Below, in pieces: positions 57,501 to 64,000 of a stretch of 64,000 nucleotides of DNA. The notes below the pieces were generated by a model that saw only the letters and a program-made list of their open reading frames with translations, was not told the origin of the DNA and searched no databases. The translations under genes and the position numbers were made by a program. How positions within the stretch are numbered: position 1 is the stretch's first letter; the number at the start of each line of letters is the position of its first letter. Source of the stretch: Chloroflexota bacterium (GTDB taxonomy: Bacteria; Chloroflexota; Anaerolineae; Anaerolineales; Villigracilaceae); the NCBI GenBank assembly GCA_016191845.1, contig JACPVF010000002.1:16973-80972 (forward strand). Reading direction: 5' to 3'.

Positions 57501-58133
57501 ATCAACTATCGCGACATCACCGAGCGCAAACTGGCCGAACAGGCCATTGCCAAGCACGCCGAGGACCTGGCCCAGGCCTACGACAGTACTCTGGCGGGTT
57601 GGGCGCGCGCCCTCGAACTTCGCGACGAACTGACCGAGGGCCACACCCGCCGTGTCACGGATCTGACCCTCGAACTGGCCCGTGCGCTGGATATCACCGA
57701 GGACGAGCTGGCGCATATCCGCCGTGGCGCGCTGCTGCACGACATCGGCAAGATGGGCATCCCCGACTCGATCCTGCACAAGCCAGGTCCGCTTACTGCG
57801 CACGAATCGCGCATCATGCAGATGCACCCGCAGTACGCCTACGAACTGCTGTCGCTCATCCCCTTCCTCCAGCCCGCCATCGATATCCCGTATTGCCATC
57901 ACGAACGCTGGGACGGCACAGGCTATCCGCGCGGATTGAGGGGGAAGGAAATCCCCCTCGCGGCGCGCATCTTTTCCGTGGTGGACGTGTGGGATGCGCT
58001 GACCACCGACCGCCCGTATCGTGCGGCCTGGTCCAGGGTGCGGGCCCGCGAATACATCCTGGCTGAGTCAGGTTGTTATTTCGACCCGGAGATCGTGCAG
58101 AAATTTCTCAAGCTGCTTGATTCGCATTCATAA
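54594..58133 (+). CDS. Membrane sensor with three GAF, two PAS and an HD-GYP output
   Basis: 1179-residue protein. The N-terminal part (about residues 20-190) holds five or six membrane helices. Three GAF-type domains (about 236-383, 396-553, 563-733), two PAS domains (736-853 and 861-980, ending DITERK) and a C-terminal HD-GYP domain (1000-1173) follow. The HD-GYP signatures are complete (HDIGKMGIPDS, then HHERWDGTGYPRGLRGKEIP), so it should hydrolyse c-di-GMP. I chose the ATG at 54594; a TATAAT at 54561-54566 precedes it without a ribosome site. It is downstream of the Crp-type gene but has its own promoter. The last bases overlap the convergent lysA stop by six bases. Confidence 0.9.
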   Translation: MLDFLTAASSSDPTEAQDLAEWRERVLEWVLRGILAFWALALIGGIYNVIKTYRREVLTAENALGEAILIVSLYMVLTALFVFITFHRGLRYELRAVTLLFLLYSVGAMGLALSALSGDGRIFLFALVVLTAILFDLRASLAAFLVSLLTMLVIGYLEVHGKLTVPIERQINSGDGGAWFSGTAVFIVLSVAALISINYLLRAYERSLHAARESLSREQRITRTLRTLSNVNQIIVREQDEKRLLKRVCDELLSSHGYSFVWIGLIEPNGATLKLAASAGKSLDPDLFTTHLDQNEGLACAILTLQKRSPVEVMAQGEGELCLNCPRRAEHPNRAAAAFPLVREDHRLGVLVVDHAEPQDTFDPEEIQLLSELAEDVGYALEKMRADKRLQQNARHQTLLTSLIRVSLETSAPSHMLTSMMEHLREAYAADGCYMVMCDPHGKGPQPAAAAGDHAEVFMQIEQGETALGQLTREMSQLLVVEDAPKDPRIRPEVQSQLAIGALLAAPLAADKIPLGGIFLVFHEPRSFSSEEMTVLNQVANQVALAVSKSRLDAQIQARAIELEKLYASAQDMVASLLDPSALLEKLARHVAEALDTTSTFVMSVDSTREVFIELAEHWTNQARPAEQKPEVGAHFAMQNYTSVMNAILAGETLTLHRDDEGLSETERNQFFEYDVQSMLFVPLMARGRLLGDLEIWESRRRREFSEAEVQLAQAIAAHAAAIIENASLYKQMEESEAYFRALSENSAEGVAIVDTKGKLTYVARTEERILGYNPAEVIGRYAFEIVHPDDLSAVQAAFRECLREADRLVRMEYRARHVDGLWRQLEVTIKNLLGEPAVRGVVANFRDITERKQAVEALSQREAYFRALIENSAEGIVILDEQGMMRYVAPAEERLTGYNPEQAVGQSVFSNIHPEDLPNVVAAVQEGIAHPGITRVVEYRFKRMDGEWRYFEATGHSLLNDPHISGLVINYRDITERKLAEQAIAKHAEDLAQAYDSTLAGWARALELRDELTEGHTRRVTDLTLELARALDITEDELAHIRRGALLHDIGKMGIPDSILHKPGPLTAHESRIMQMHPQYAYELLSLIPFLQPAIDIPYCHHERWDGTGYPRGLRGKEIPLAARIFSVVDVWDALTTDRPYRAAWSRVRAREYILAESGCYFDPEIVQKFLKLLDSHS

Positions 58134-59423
58134 CCCCACATCGCGCGACAACAAATCGAACAGAGTCTCGCGGCGCTGGATGAGCCTGGCCTGTCCATTC
58201 TCCAGCCACAACACGGCAGGCCGCCGCGCCCCGTTGTAATTGCTGGACATGCTCAACTGGTACGCGCCGCTCATCGGTACGGCCACCCATTCCCCCGCCT
58301 CGATTCCTGGCATCATCAATCCCTTGAGGATGACATCTCCCGACTCGCAATACGGCCCCGCCAGGTGGACCCGCTCGACCCATTCCCGCCCCAGGCCTGT
58401 CACCGTCAAAGCGGAATATCTCGCCCCGTACAGCGCGAAGCGCGGATTGTCCGCCAGGCCGCCGTCGGTCAGCAGCCAGGTGTGGTCGCCGCGCAGCTTG
58501 CGTCCGCCCACGCGATAGAGTGCCACCCCCGCCCGTGCGATCAGGGTGCGGCCAGGTTCCAAATGCAGGTGCGGCAGGTTCAGCCCGCGCTGACGACATC
58601 CCTCGATCACCGCTTCAGCCACGCCGCGCACGTAGTCGGCGATGGGCGGGTTGGGCAGCTCGTCTTCATGATAGGCCATGCCCCAGCCGCCGCCTGGACA
58701 GAAATGCCAGTCGCCCGTCAGGCCGACCTCCACTGCCAGGTCCAGGGCCAGCTCGATCGCAGGCAGGAGCGGCTCGGGGTCACGGAAGTTCGACCCCTGA
58801 TGGAAATGGACGCCCGTCAACGGAAGTCCGTGCGCCTTGCAAAAGGCGGCCGCCTCCAGCCATTCCTCGCGGGTCATGCCAAACTTGCTGTCATATTGAC
58901 CCGTCTGCGTGTGGGCGTGATGCGTGTCCACGGCGATGCCAGGCTGGAAGCGCAGCCACAACGCGGGCAGCGACTCGAAGCGCGGGGCCAGCGCGGCGAT
59001 CTGCTCCAACTCGGAGAGGTGGTCCACCACCAGCGTGCCCGCCTGCCGCAGCGCGGACTCCAGATCGGCGGCCGATTTGTTCACGCCATGCACGAGGATG
59101 GACGGCTTTTCGACGCGAGCAGCGGCGGCAATGGCAATCTCGCCCTCCCCCGTACAATCCACCCATAACCCGCTTTGACGCGCCCACTGGGCCACCGCCA
59201 GGTTGAGAAAGGCCTTGCCCGCATAGGTCACCCCCCAGGGCGCAGGGTAATGCGCCGAGAGGGCATCCATGTAGGCGGCCACGGCGTTGTCCATCGTGAC
59301 GCGGTCGTAGAGGTAGAGCGGTGTACCGTACTCGCGCGCCAGGTCGGCGAGTTGCAGTCCAGCCAGGGTCAGGTGATCGTCCTGGATCGAAATGGTGTCG
59401 GGGAAAAGGGAGAGTCGCTTCAT
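58128..59423 (-). CDS. lysA: Diaminopimelate decarboxylase
   Basis: 431-residue PLP-dependent enzyme that converts meso-diaminopimelate to L-lysine. The PLP-binding lysine is in YAGKAFLN near residue 48, and the barrel continues with HGVNKSAADLESAL, GVHFHQGSNFRD, FCPGGGWGMAY and EPGRTLIARAG. The C-terminal domain carries the substrate-binding CESGD (about residue 365). The ATG at 59423 is chosen over an upstream TTG. No other lysine gene is adjacent, and a DivIC-like gene lies 26 bases upstream on the same strand. Confidence 0.93.
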   Translation of the reverse strand: MKRLSLFPDTISIQDDHLTLAGLQLADLAREYGTPLYLYDRVTMDNAVAAYMDALSAHYPAPWGVTYAGKAFLNLAVAQWARQSGLWVDCTGEGEIAIAAAARVEKPSILVHGVNKSAADLESALRQAGTLVVDHLSELEQIAALAPRFESLPALWLRFQPGIAVDTHHAHTQTGQYDSKFGMTREEWLEAAAFCKAHGLPLTGVHFHQGSNFRDPEPLLPAIELALDLAVEVGLTGDWHFCPGGGWGMAYHEDELPNPPIADYVRGVAEAVIEGCRQRGLNLPHLHLEPGRTLIARAGVALYRVGGRKLRGDHTWLLTDGGLADNPRFALYGARYSALTVTGLGREWVERVHLAGPYCESGDVILKGLMMPGIEAGEWVAVPMSGAYQLSMSSNYNGARRPAVLWLENGQARLIQRRETLFDLLSRDVGL

Positions 59424-59449
59424 AAACAAAGAACAGGATTGCTCCTGTT

Positions 59450-59824
59450 CTACTCACTGAAGAATAAGTTCCACCAGGCCTGCCAGTTTGGCATGGGCGT
59501 GGGCGGCGGGGGCGGCTCGACGGTCACGACGGGGTCGCTGCCAGGCACGCCCAACGGGACCACGGCCTGGTCGCCTTCCTGGGCCTGGCCCGCATTCCGC
59601 GCCCATTCTTCGACCGCCTCGGTCGAGGCCGCAAAGGCCACCTCGGTCTGCAGCGCGATCTGGGTCTGCGCGCCCTGGGTGGCCTCGACGCGGTTGATCT
59701 GGGCCTGCTTTTCGAGCGTGTTGAGCGTCTCCAGGCGGCGGTTCAGGTCCACCACCATCAGGATCAGGATGAGGACACCCGCGGCAATCAGCACACGGCG
59801 GAAGTTGATGGGCAGGGAAGGCAT
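59450..59824 (-). CDS. DivIC/FtsB-like septum protein
   Basis: 124-residue bitopic protein with a short N-terminus, one membrane helix (about residues 11-27, LIAAGVLILILMVVDL), a coiled coil (about 28-75, NRRLETLNTLEKQAQINRVE), then a Pro-rich stretch ending in a Trp-rich tail (WQAWWNLFFSE). This order matches small division proteins of the DivIC/FtsB group, which join FtsL and FtsQ at the septum. The gene lies immediately upstream of lysA and probably shares its transcript. The family assignment rests on architecture and the terminal motif, not on a strong motif. Confidence 0.65.
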   Translation of the reverse strand: MPSLPINFRRVLIAAGVLILILMVVDLNRRLETLNTLEKQAQINRVEATQGAQTQIALQTEVAFAASTEAVEEWARNAGQAQEGDQAVVPLGVPGSDPVVTVEPPPPPTPMPNWQAWWNLFFSE

Positions 59825-59894
59825 GACCGTATCTTACCCGCAATCGGGCGGCTTGACAAGAAAGCCGCAATTGTCGTCCACCTAAATAATCCCA

Positions 59895-59939
59895 GGTGAA
59901 AATTGCACTTTCCACCCTCAAAAAAGCACAATTTTCACC
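59895..59939. promoter_or_regulatory. Inverted repeat in the divergent region before the MFS gene
   Basis: GGTGAAAATTG (59895-59905) is exactly complementary to CAATTTTCACC (59929-59939), with a 23-base spacer. A TATAGT (59949-59954) follows about 50 bases before the MFS start. The arms could be an operator for an unidentified regulator. Confidence 0.5.
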
Positions 59940-60005
59940 CGAGTGCGGTATAGTTTAGTGCTTTGCCGAGCGCGGGGACTGGCAAAATTCTTTTGGGAGC
60001 GCACC

Positions 60006-61292
60006 ATGTCTGCCTTCGTCATGAAACATCCCCTCATTCAAACCCTGTTCGAGTTGAAGGGCAATCCACGCATCTCGGTGTGGACCGAGATCATGTTCGG
60101 CCTGCCGTACAACCTGTTCGCGCCGTTCGCTTCGGTGTACATGCTGGCCTTCGGGGTGACCGACCAGCAGATCGGCGCACTGGCCAGCCTGGGGCTGGTG
60201 GTGCAAATCTTCTCGGCGCTGGTGAGCGGCGCCATCGTGGACAAGTTCGGCCGCCGCCTGACGTTGTTCGTCAGCGACCTGTTATGCTGGAGCGTGCCCT
60301 GCGCGATCTGGGCCGTTGCGCAGGACTTCCGCTTCTTCGTGGCTGCGGCCGCGATGAACGGCCTGTGGCGCCTCTCGAACACCGCCTGGACCTGCCTGAC
60401 GGTCGAGGATGCCGAGGAGCGTCACCTCGTCCACATCTGGACCTGGATCTCGATCTTTGCCTTTTGCACGGCGCTGGTCACTCCCCTGGGCGGCTGGTTC
60501 GTGGGGCGTTTCGGGCTGGTACCCGCCGTGCGCGGACTGTACGCCTTCGGTTTCGTCATGCTGGCCGTCAAGGCCGTGGTCCTCTATATCTACTCGCACG
60601 AGACGGCGCGCGGCGTACAGCGCAGGGAAGAGACCCGTCACCGCTCGCTGGTCAGTCTGCTGGGTGAATACGGCAGCGTCTTCGGCCAGGTGCTGCGCTC
60701 CAGGCCTCTGCTGGCGGCGCTTTCGCTGATGATCATCTTCAACATCTACACCACCGTCAGCGGCAGTTTCTGGGGCGTGCTGTTCACCAGGAAGCTCGGC
60801 TTCGATGAAGGGTTGATCGCGGTGTACGTGGCCATCCGCTCGTTCGTGATGACGGTCAGTTTCTTCGCCCTCGGGCCGCGCCTGACCAACCTGCGCCGCT
60901 TCCGTTTGCCGCTGTGGACGGGCTTCAGCATCTTCATCGTCAGCCAGTTATTGCTGGTGACCATGCCGCCGCAGGCCGCCGCGCTGCTGGTGATCAGCGT
61001 GGCGCTGGAGGGGGTGGGCTCAGCCCTGGTCAGCCCGATGACCGAATCACTCCTGGCGTTGTCACTCGAATCAAAGGAGCGCGCCCGTGTCAGCGCGATG
61101 GTGTACGTGGCCCTGCTGGTGGTGATCTCCCCCTTCGGCTGGATCGCGGGCCAGCTCTCGGCCCTCGACCGCGCCCTGCCCTTTGCGCTGAACCTGGGCC
61201 TGTTCGCCCTTGGCCTGCTGGTGGTATGGATCATCGGCCGCCCAGGCATCTTTCCCCCCGCGCCGCAGCCTGAACCTGTCCAAGCAGAATGA
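60006..61292 (+). CDS. Major facilitator superfamily transporter
   Basis: 428-residue membrane protein with 12 predicted helices and a cytoplasmic loop near residue 200. An MFS-type motif is present between helices 2 and 3 (GAIVDKFGRRLTLF, about residues 78-91). It resembles drug or sugar-type MFS carriers but nothing identifies the substrate. I chose the ATG at 60006 with GGGAGC upstream. The inverted repeat at 59895-59939 lies in its promoter region, so expression may be regulated. A terminator follows 12 bases after the stop. Confidence 0.82.
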   Translation: MSAFVMKHPLIQTLFELKGNPRISVWTEIMFGLPYNLFAPFASVYMLAFGVTDQQIGALASLGLVVQIFSALVSGAIVDKFGRRLTLFVSDLLCWSVPCAIWAVAQDFRFFVAAAAMNGLWRLSNTAWTCLTVEDAEERHLVHIWTWISIFAFCTALVTPLGGWFVGRFGLVPAVRGLYAFGFVMLAVKAVVLYIYSHETARGVQRREETRHRSLVSLLGEYGSVFGQVLRSRPLLAALSLMIIFNIYTTVSGSFWGVLFTRKLGFDEGLIAVYVAIRSFVMTVSFFALGPRLTNLRRFRLPLWTGFSIFIVSQLLLVTMPPQAAALLVISVALEGVGSALVSPMTESLLALSLESKERARVSAMVYVALLVVISPFGWIAGQLSALDRALPFALNLGLFALGLLVVWIIGRPGIFPPAPQPEPVQAE

Positions 61293-61303
61293 GAGAAGCA
61301 ACA

Positions 61304-61333
61304 TCCCCCTCCAGGCTGGAGGGGGACGTTTTT
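61304..61333 (+). terminator. Rho-independent terminator of the MFS gene
   Basis: A 10-bp perfect stem (TCCCCCTCCA at 61304-61313 with 61317-61326) and a three-base loop lead to CG and five T. It marks the boundary between typical chromosome and the cassette-like region. Confidence 0.85.
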
Positions 61334-61357
61334 CCAGTGATTGAGTATTTGCCCATT

Positions 61358-61418
61358 GTTGGGTAAAATCGAACCAACAGTTTAGGACACACAACGGCAT
61401 TCTAAACACTGGTTGGGT
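61358..61418 (+). repeat. Boundary with two GTTGGGT sites, possible recombination entry point
   Basis: GTTGGGT occurs at 61358-61364 and 61412-61418, each matching the GTTRRRY core of integron recombination sites. The second lies 19 bases before the first cassette-like gene. The first is followed by a partial complement (ACCAAC at 61373-61378). Confidence 0.4.
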
Positions 61419-61436
61419 ATTCAGCAGGAAGGTGTT

Positions 61437-61982
61437 ATGAAAACGAAACTGATTAAACCGCTAAAAGAGAATATTCTCTTATTGACGGGCTGGCTTTTGT
61501 TCTTTGCACTCCTTAAAGTGTTTGAATTCTCGTGGAAATCTTGGGGTAAAAACTCAATGTGGCATGTATGGGTTTCATATTTAGGGGTGTCTGATGCGCG
61601 CCTTTCTGTTTCTCTAAGTTTTATTGTGATCGTAGTCGGTGTTGGATATCTCGCCTTTGCGCTTTCCTGGCAATTGATTGTATTTCCAACCCTGCGACGG
61701 GGAAATTTGATTAATGCCAGTGTAAGTTATCTGCGCATTCTGGATTGGTGGCTCACCTATTGCTGGTACTACCTTCTCTACTCCCTGCCAATCGTGTTCA
61801 TTATTCTATTCTTACCAGTTCTATTCTTATCAGTTTTAAATCCCATAGCAGAGAACACCCAAGATGTGATTATCTTCATATTACAAACCGCGCTCAGCCT
61901 GTGGCTCTATCGGAAGACAACCTTATCCTGCTTGTCAGAATTATCACCTGTAAAGACAGAGCCACAACCAAATCCATCTTAA
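61437..61982 (+). CDS. Cassette-like orphan: four-helix membrane protein
   Basis: 181-residue protein with four predicted membrane helices (about residues 11-29, 52-80, 100-130 and 140-158) and a short charged C-terminus. No recognisable family. The GC content is far lower than in the rest of the window, with AT-rich codons. The ATG at 61437 has GGAAGG before it. It stands between the GTTGGGT site at 61412-61418 and a repeat ending in GTTGGGT at 62090-62096, as expected for a gene cassette. The function is unknown. Confidence 0.6.
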   Translation: MKTKLIKPLKENILLLTGWLLFFALLKVFEFSWKSWGKNSMWHVWVSYLGVSDARLSVSLSFIVIVVGVGYLAFALSWQLIVFPTLRRGNLINASVSYLRILDWWLTYCWYYLLYSLPIVFIILFLPVLFLSVLNPIAENTQDVIIFILQTALSLWLYRKTTLSCLSELSPVKTEPQPNPS

Positions 61983-61998
61983 TGAAGTCTTCTCAGAA

Positions 61999-62096
61999 CA
62001 TTTCGCGAAGCGTGGCGCCGAGTTTAGAGTCCACGCCCGCCTACACACAGGTATCCCACTCGCTCCGCTCGGGGGCAATGCCGCAAACCGTTGGGT
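61999..62096 (+). repeat. Truncated attC-like repeat, copy 1
   Basis: This contains the right half of the repeat found in full at 62653-62817 (the CCACGCCCG...ACACAGGTATCCCACTCG part) and ends in GTTGGGT (62090-62096). The left half with RYYYAAC is missing. Its first part (CATTTCGCGAAGCG) matches the middle of copy 3. Confidence 0.55.
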
Positions 62097-62114
62097 GCAC
62101 AACAAGGAGGTAAT

Positions 62115-62627
62115 ATGCTGAGTGACCTTTACCGCGAGATAGCTAATGGAATATATTTTGTTTCATCACAGGTTCAACAGTATGAAGCGAGAAACAATAA
62201 TGTCAAAGTCTTGGCTGCTGGTGCGACAAAGGCAAGAAAATTTGATCACGACGAAGATGTGAAAAGTGGGGCGGGTTGGATTATCTCCAGGCGCGCCGTG
62301 CTTTTACTCACAACTGAAAAACTTGTTTGTGGATCTTGGGAAATTCCAATCGAAAGTATCAAGGAAGCACATTTATTACGTGTGAAAAGTATGTTTGCAA
62401 AGGCGTATGTTCTGAAGGTAACTACGGAAAGTGGGCATTATCAATTTGGTTTACAGTATGACCCAGCATGGGAAAAACAAACTGCACTAAAGTTAATTGT
62501 TGAGGATGGAAAAATAAAACGCTCAGTAATAATGAGTATGGTCAGAATACTGGTTTGGCTATATTTAATCGGCTTATGTGTCTTTAGCGTTTGGATAAGC
62601 TTCAAAGATATAGCTTTTGGTAATTAG
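62115..62627 (+). CDS. Cassette-like orphan: PH-like domain protein with C-terminal membrane helix
   Basis: 170-residue protein. The middle (about residues 62-120, SRRAVLLLTTEKLVCGSWEI followed by a series of short strands) has the strand pattern of a bacterial PH-like domain, and the C-terminus is a single membrane helix (about 143-163). No catalytic residues. The ATG at 62115 follows AAGGAGG. The gene has low GC and lies between attC-like copies 1 and 2 in the same orientation as its neighbours. The function is unknown; a membrane-anchored lipid- or protein-binding role is possible. Confidence 0.62.
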   Translation: MLSDLYREIANGIYFVSSQVQQYEARNNNVKVLAAGATKARKFDHDEDVKSGAGWIISRRAVLLLTTEKLVCGSWEIPIESIKEAHLLRVKSMFAKAYVLKVTTESGHYQFGLQYDPAWEKQTALKLIVEDGKIKRSVIMSMVRILVWLYLIGLCVFSVWISFKDIAFGN

Positions 62628-62652
62628 TATAGGCGATTGAAGGTGAAAGTGC

Positions 62653-62817
62653 GCCTAACAAAGCGTACACCCCCGTTTCGCTTCGCTCACGGGACGAGCA
62701 GCCTGACGTGTGGTTTCCATACTTCGAGTTTTTCCTACTCCCAAGCAGAGTCCACGCCCGTCTACACGCAGGTATCCCACTCGCTCCACTCGGGGACAAT
62801 ATCGCAAACCGTTGGGC
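62653..62817 (+). repeat. attC-like recombination site, copy 2 (165 bp)
   Basis: It begins GCCTAAC (62653-62659) and ends GTTGGGC (62811-62817), which pair over seven bases with one G-T. Inside, GCG near the left end can pair with CGC near the right, and CCTGACGTGT with ACACGCAGG, so the whole is a long imperfect palindrome. This is the layout of integron attC sites (R'', L'', L', R'). Confidence 0.6.
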
Positions 62818-62841
62818 GCTGGCCCATGAAAGGGATTAAAT

Positions 62842-63525
62842 TTGCAAAGAATGACTTTCTTGGCTATTGTAATTTCAAGTCTTTTGATTAGTTGTGCTTC
62901 CCAAAAAACAACCATTTACCCCACTGCCACACTAACTGGCATTCAACCAATTGAACTTACTCAATTGACAAAACCAATTTCGACTCCCAATATCAGTAAC
63001 ATACCAAGAGAAGCGCATGATTTCCTGCCCAACCCGACAGCAACACCAGATTTAGAGCGAAGAAAAGCTGAAGAAATTGCAATTTATTCAGCTTTTCTAA
63101 AAGAAACTTGCACGACTCAAGATAAGTCTTCAATTACTTTTTTGGTTTTAGAGGAGACAGTTTATGAAGAAGGTTATTATAAAGATACAGACCTCTTGCA
63201 AGAAGAACCGTCCTTATCCGTACAAACTTTACAGGACTATCGAAGAAATAATAAGGCGCAGAGGTTACCTCCTGAGATCCTTCCCGAAAATGGCCCTTGT
63301 AAATTCATTAGTCCAGACGAAGTAGCAGCCCAAAAAGAAAACTGGGATTATAAAAATTGGCTCATATATTTTTCATCAATTGGATTTAATGAAAAATATA
63401 ACCAAGCAATATTATTTAGTGGGTATTACTGTGGAAAATTATGTGCAGGCGAAGAGTTATATATCTTGCTTCGTAATAACGGAAAATGGGATGTCAAACG
63501 ATGGTTTCCACTATGGATATCTTAG
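62842..63525 (+). CDS. Cassette-like orphan: predicted lipoprotein
   Basis: 227-residue protein that starts with a signal peptide ending in LLISC, a plausible lipobox (Cys about residue 18). The mature part has a Thr/Pro-rich stretch (about 25-70) and then a compact domain with several Cys (KETCTTQ, NGPCK, YYCGKLCAGEE) and no known family. It may start at the TTG at 62842, which has AAAGGG upstream, or at the ATG at 62851. Very low GC. It lies between attC-like copies 2 and 3. The function is unknown. Confidence 0.6.
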   Translation: MQRMTFLAIVISSLLISCASQKTTIYPTATLTGIQPIELTQLTKPISTPNISNIPREAHDFLPNPTATPDLERRKAEEIAIYSAFLKETCTTQDKSSITFLVLEETVYEEGYYKDTDLLQEEPSLSVQTLQDYRRNNKAQRLPPEILPENGPCKFISPDEVAAQKENWDYKNWLIYFSSIGFNEKYNQAILFSGYYCGKLCAGEELYILLRNNGKWDVKRWFPLWIS

Positions 63526-63540
63526 TTGATAATACAATGC

Positions 63541-63766
63541 GTCCAACAAAGCGCGCACCCCGCTTCGCTTCGCTCACAGGGCGGGTGGCCTGGCGCGCGG
63601 GAGTCTGCGCAATTTACAAGCATTTCGCGAAACGCGGCTTCTAGCTTTCCCTGTTCCCAAGCAGAATCCACGCCCACCCTGGTTGTCGCGGTCGCAGGGA
63701 GTGTCGAGACACACACGCAGGTATCCCGTTCGCTCCGCTCGGGGACGATGCCGCAAACCATTGAGC
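63541..63766 (+). repeat. attC-like recombination site, copy 3 (226 bp)
   Basis: It begins GTCCAAC (63541-63547) and ends ATTGAGC (63760-63766), a degenerate GTTRRRY whose first G is A. The interior follows copy 2 closely, with an insertion of about 35 bases near 63677-63712. The changed core could make this site weak or inactive. Confidence 0.55.
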
Positions 63767-63906
63767 GGTTCTTTGCAGAACAAAAAGAAACAAAAATGAG
63801 TATATCGGAATGGAAATGTCATTGCCATGATAGCCTTTGCAAGTCCTTGATAGCAGCCCGGCTTTATCTTTGCAGAAATCTGTGACGAAAAGGAGCAAAG
63901 AATAAA

Positions 63907-64000
63907 ATGAATAAGGCAATTCGAGTTTCATCTTGGCTGGGCGTTCTTTTATTTGTCGGGGCTGTAGTCTGCCTGATCGCGTTTAACATGATTGGATCAG
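63907..64000 (+). CDS. Cassette-like ORF, 3' end outside the window
   Basis: The ATG at 63907 follows AAAAGGAG and opens a frame of 31 codons to the window edge. The visible part contains one hydrophobic helix (about residues 9-29, WLGVLLFVGAVVCLIAFNMI), a signal anchor or first membrane segment. It has the orientation and AT-rich codon use of the cassette-like genes. Its identity cannot be judged from this stretch. Confidence 0.5.
   Translation, partial: MNKAIRVSSWLGVLLFVGAVVCLIAFNMIGS

Overview
The window is one arm of a bacterial chromosome, about 60% GC for most of its length. Several things suggest an uncultured Chloroflexota of the Anaerolineae type: many lipoproteins with Pro/Thr-rich linkers (SH3, LysM and LCP types), very large PAS/GAF sensor kinases, PadR-HAAS-CPBP loci, and several gene starts lying 6-9 nt behind a TATAAT-like box. 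The lineage is an inference; there is no rRNA or other marker. I saw no rRNA, tRNA, CRISPR array or transposase.

Layout. 0-13.4 kb is mostly housekeeping: the tail of a degenerate GGDEF protein, homogentisate dioxygenase, an HD-GYP protein, a flavin reductase-like protein, two paralogous SH3 lipoproteins, typA, a mini SPFH-NfeD protein, an XRE regulator, a CoA-binding protein, methylmalonyl-CoA epimerase, tilS, a glutaredoxin, groES and a tyrosine-recombinase homologue that has lost its catalytic residues. 13.4-23.8 kb holds an LCP/LysM/sensor-kinase cell-envelope operon (the kinase has Gln in place of the phospho-accepting His), then a TPR protein, a lipoprotein, mtaB, folD and a dihaem cytochrome c. 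23.8-32.8 kb holds a PadR-controlled membrane operon with two CPBP proteins, a strongly structured non-coding element at 27056-27193, an ABC-2 exporter, a P1-type peptidase and an ATP-grasp protein.

33.0-46.9 kb is a signalling island: a 7-PAS kinase, an Rcp1-like receiver, a 2384-residue REC-12xPAS-2xGAF-kinase-REC protein, a REC-HisKA_3 kinase, a NarL-type regulator and a REC/HD-GYP protein. Most of these are coupled by 4-base ATGA overlaps. The last 1.5 kb of the giant kinase uses different codons from the rest, as if that module had been grafted on.

46.9-54.5 kb is the most unusual block. A Crp-type regulator is divergent from a run of membrane genes that includes an orphan haem-copper-oxidase-like subunit I with a rearranged metal site. 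The run also encodes haem O synthase, a NirV-like SUMF1 lipoprotein without catalytic cysteines, and five other membrane proteins, two of them paralogues. A TGTGA-N6-TCACA dyad lies exactly 41.5 bases before the predicted start of the main transcript, the class II activator position. The regulator's recognition helix has the Arg-Glu-x3-Arg pattern that reads this half-site. I infer a respiratory or nitrogen-oxide-related system under one regulator; its chemistry is not known.

54.6-61.3 kb holds a large GAF/PAS/HD-GYP sensor, lysA, a DivIC-like protein and an MFS transporter. From about 61.35 kb to the end the GC content drops. Same-strand orphan ORFs are separated by long imperfect-palindrome repeats bounded by RYYYAAC and GTTRRRY, which looks like an integron gene-cassette array without its integrase in view.
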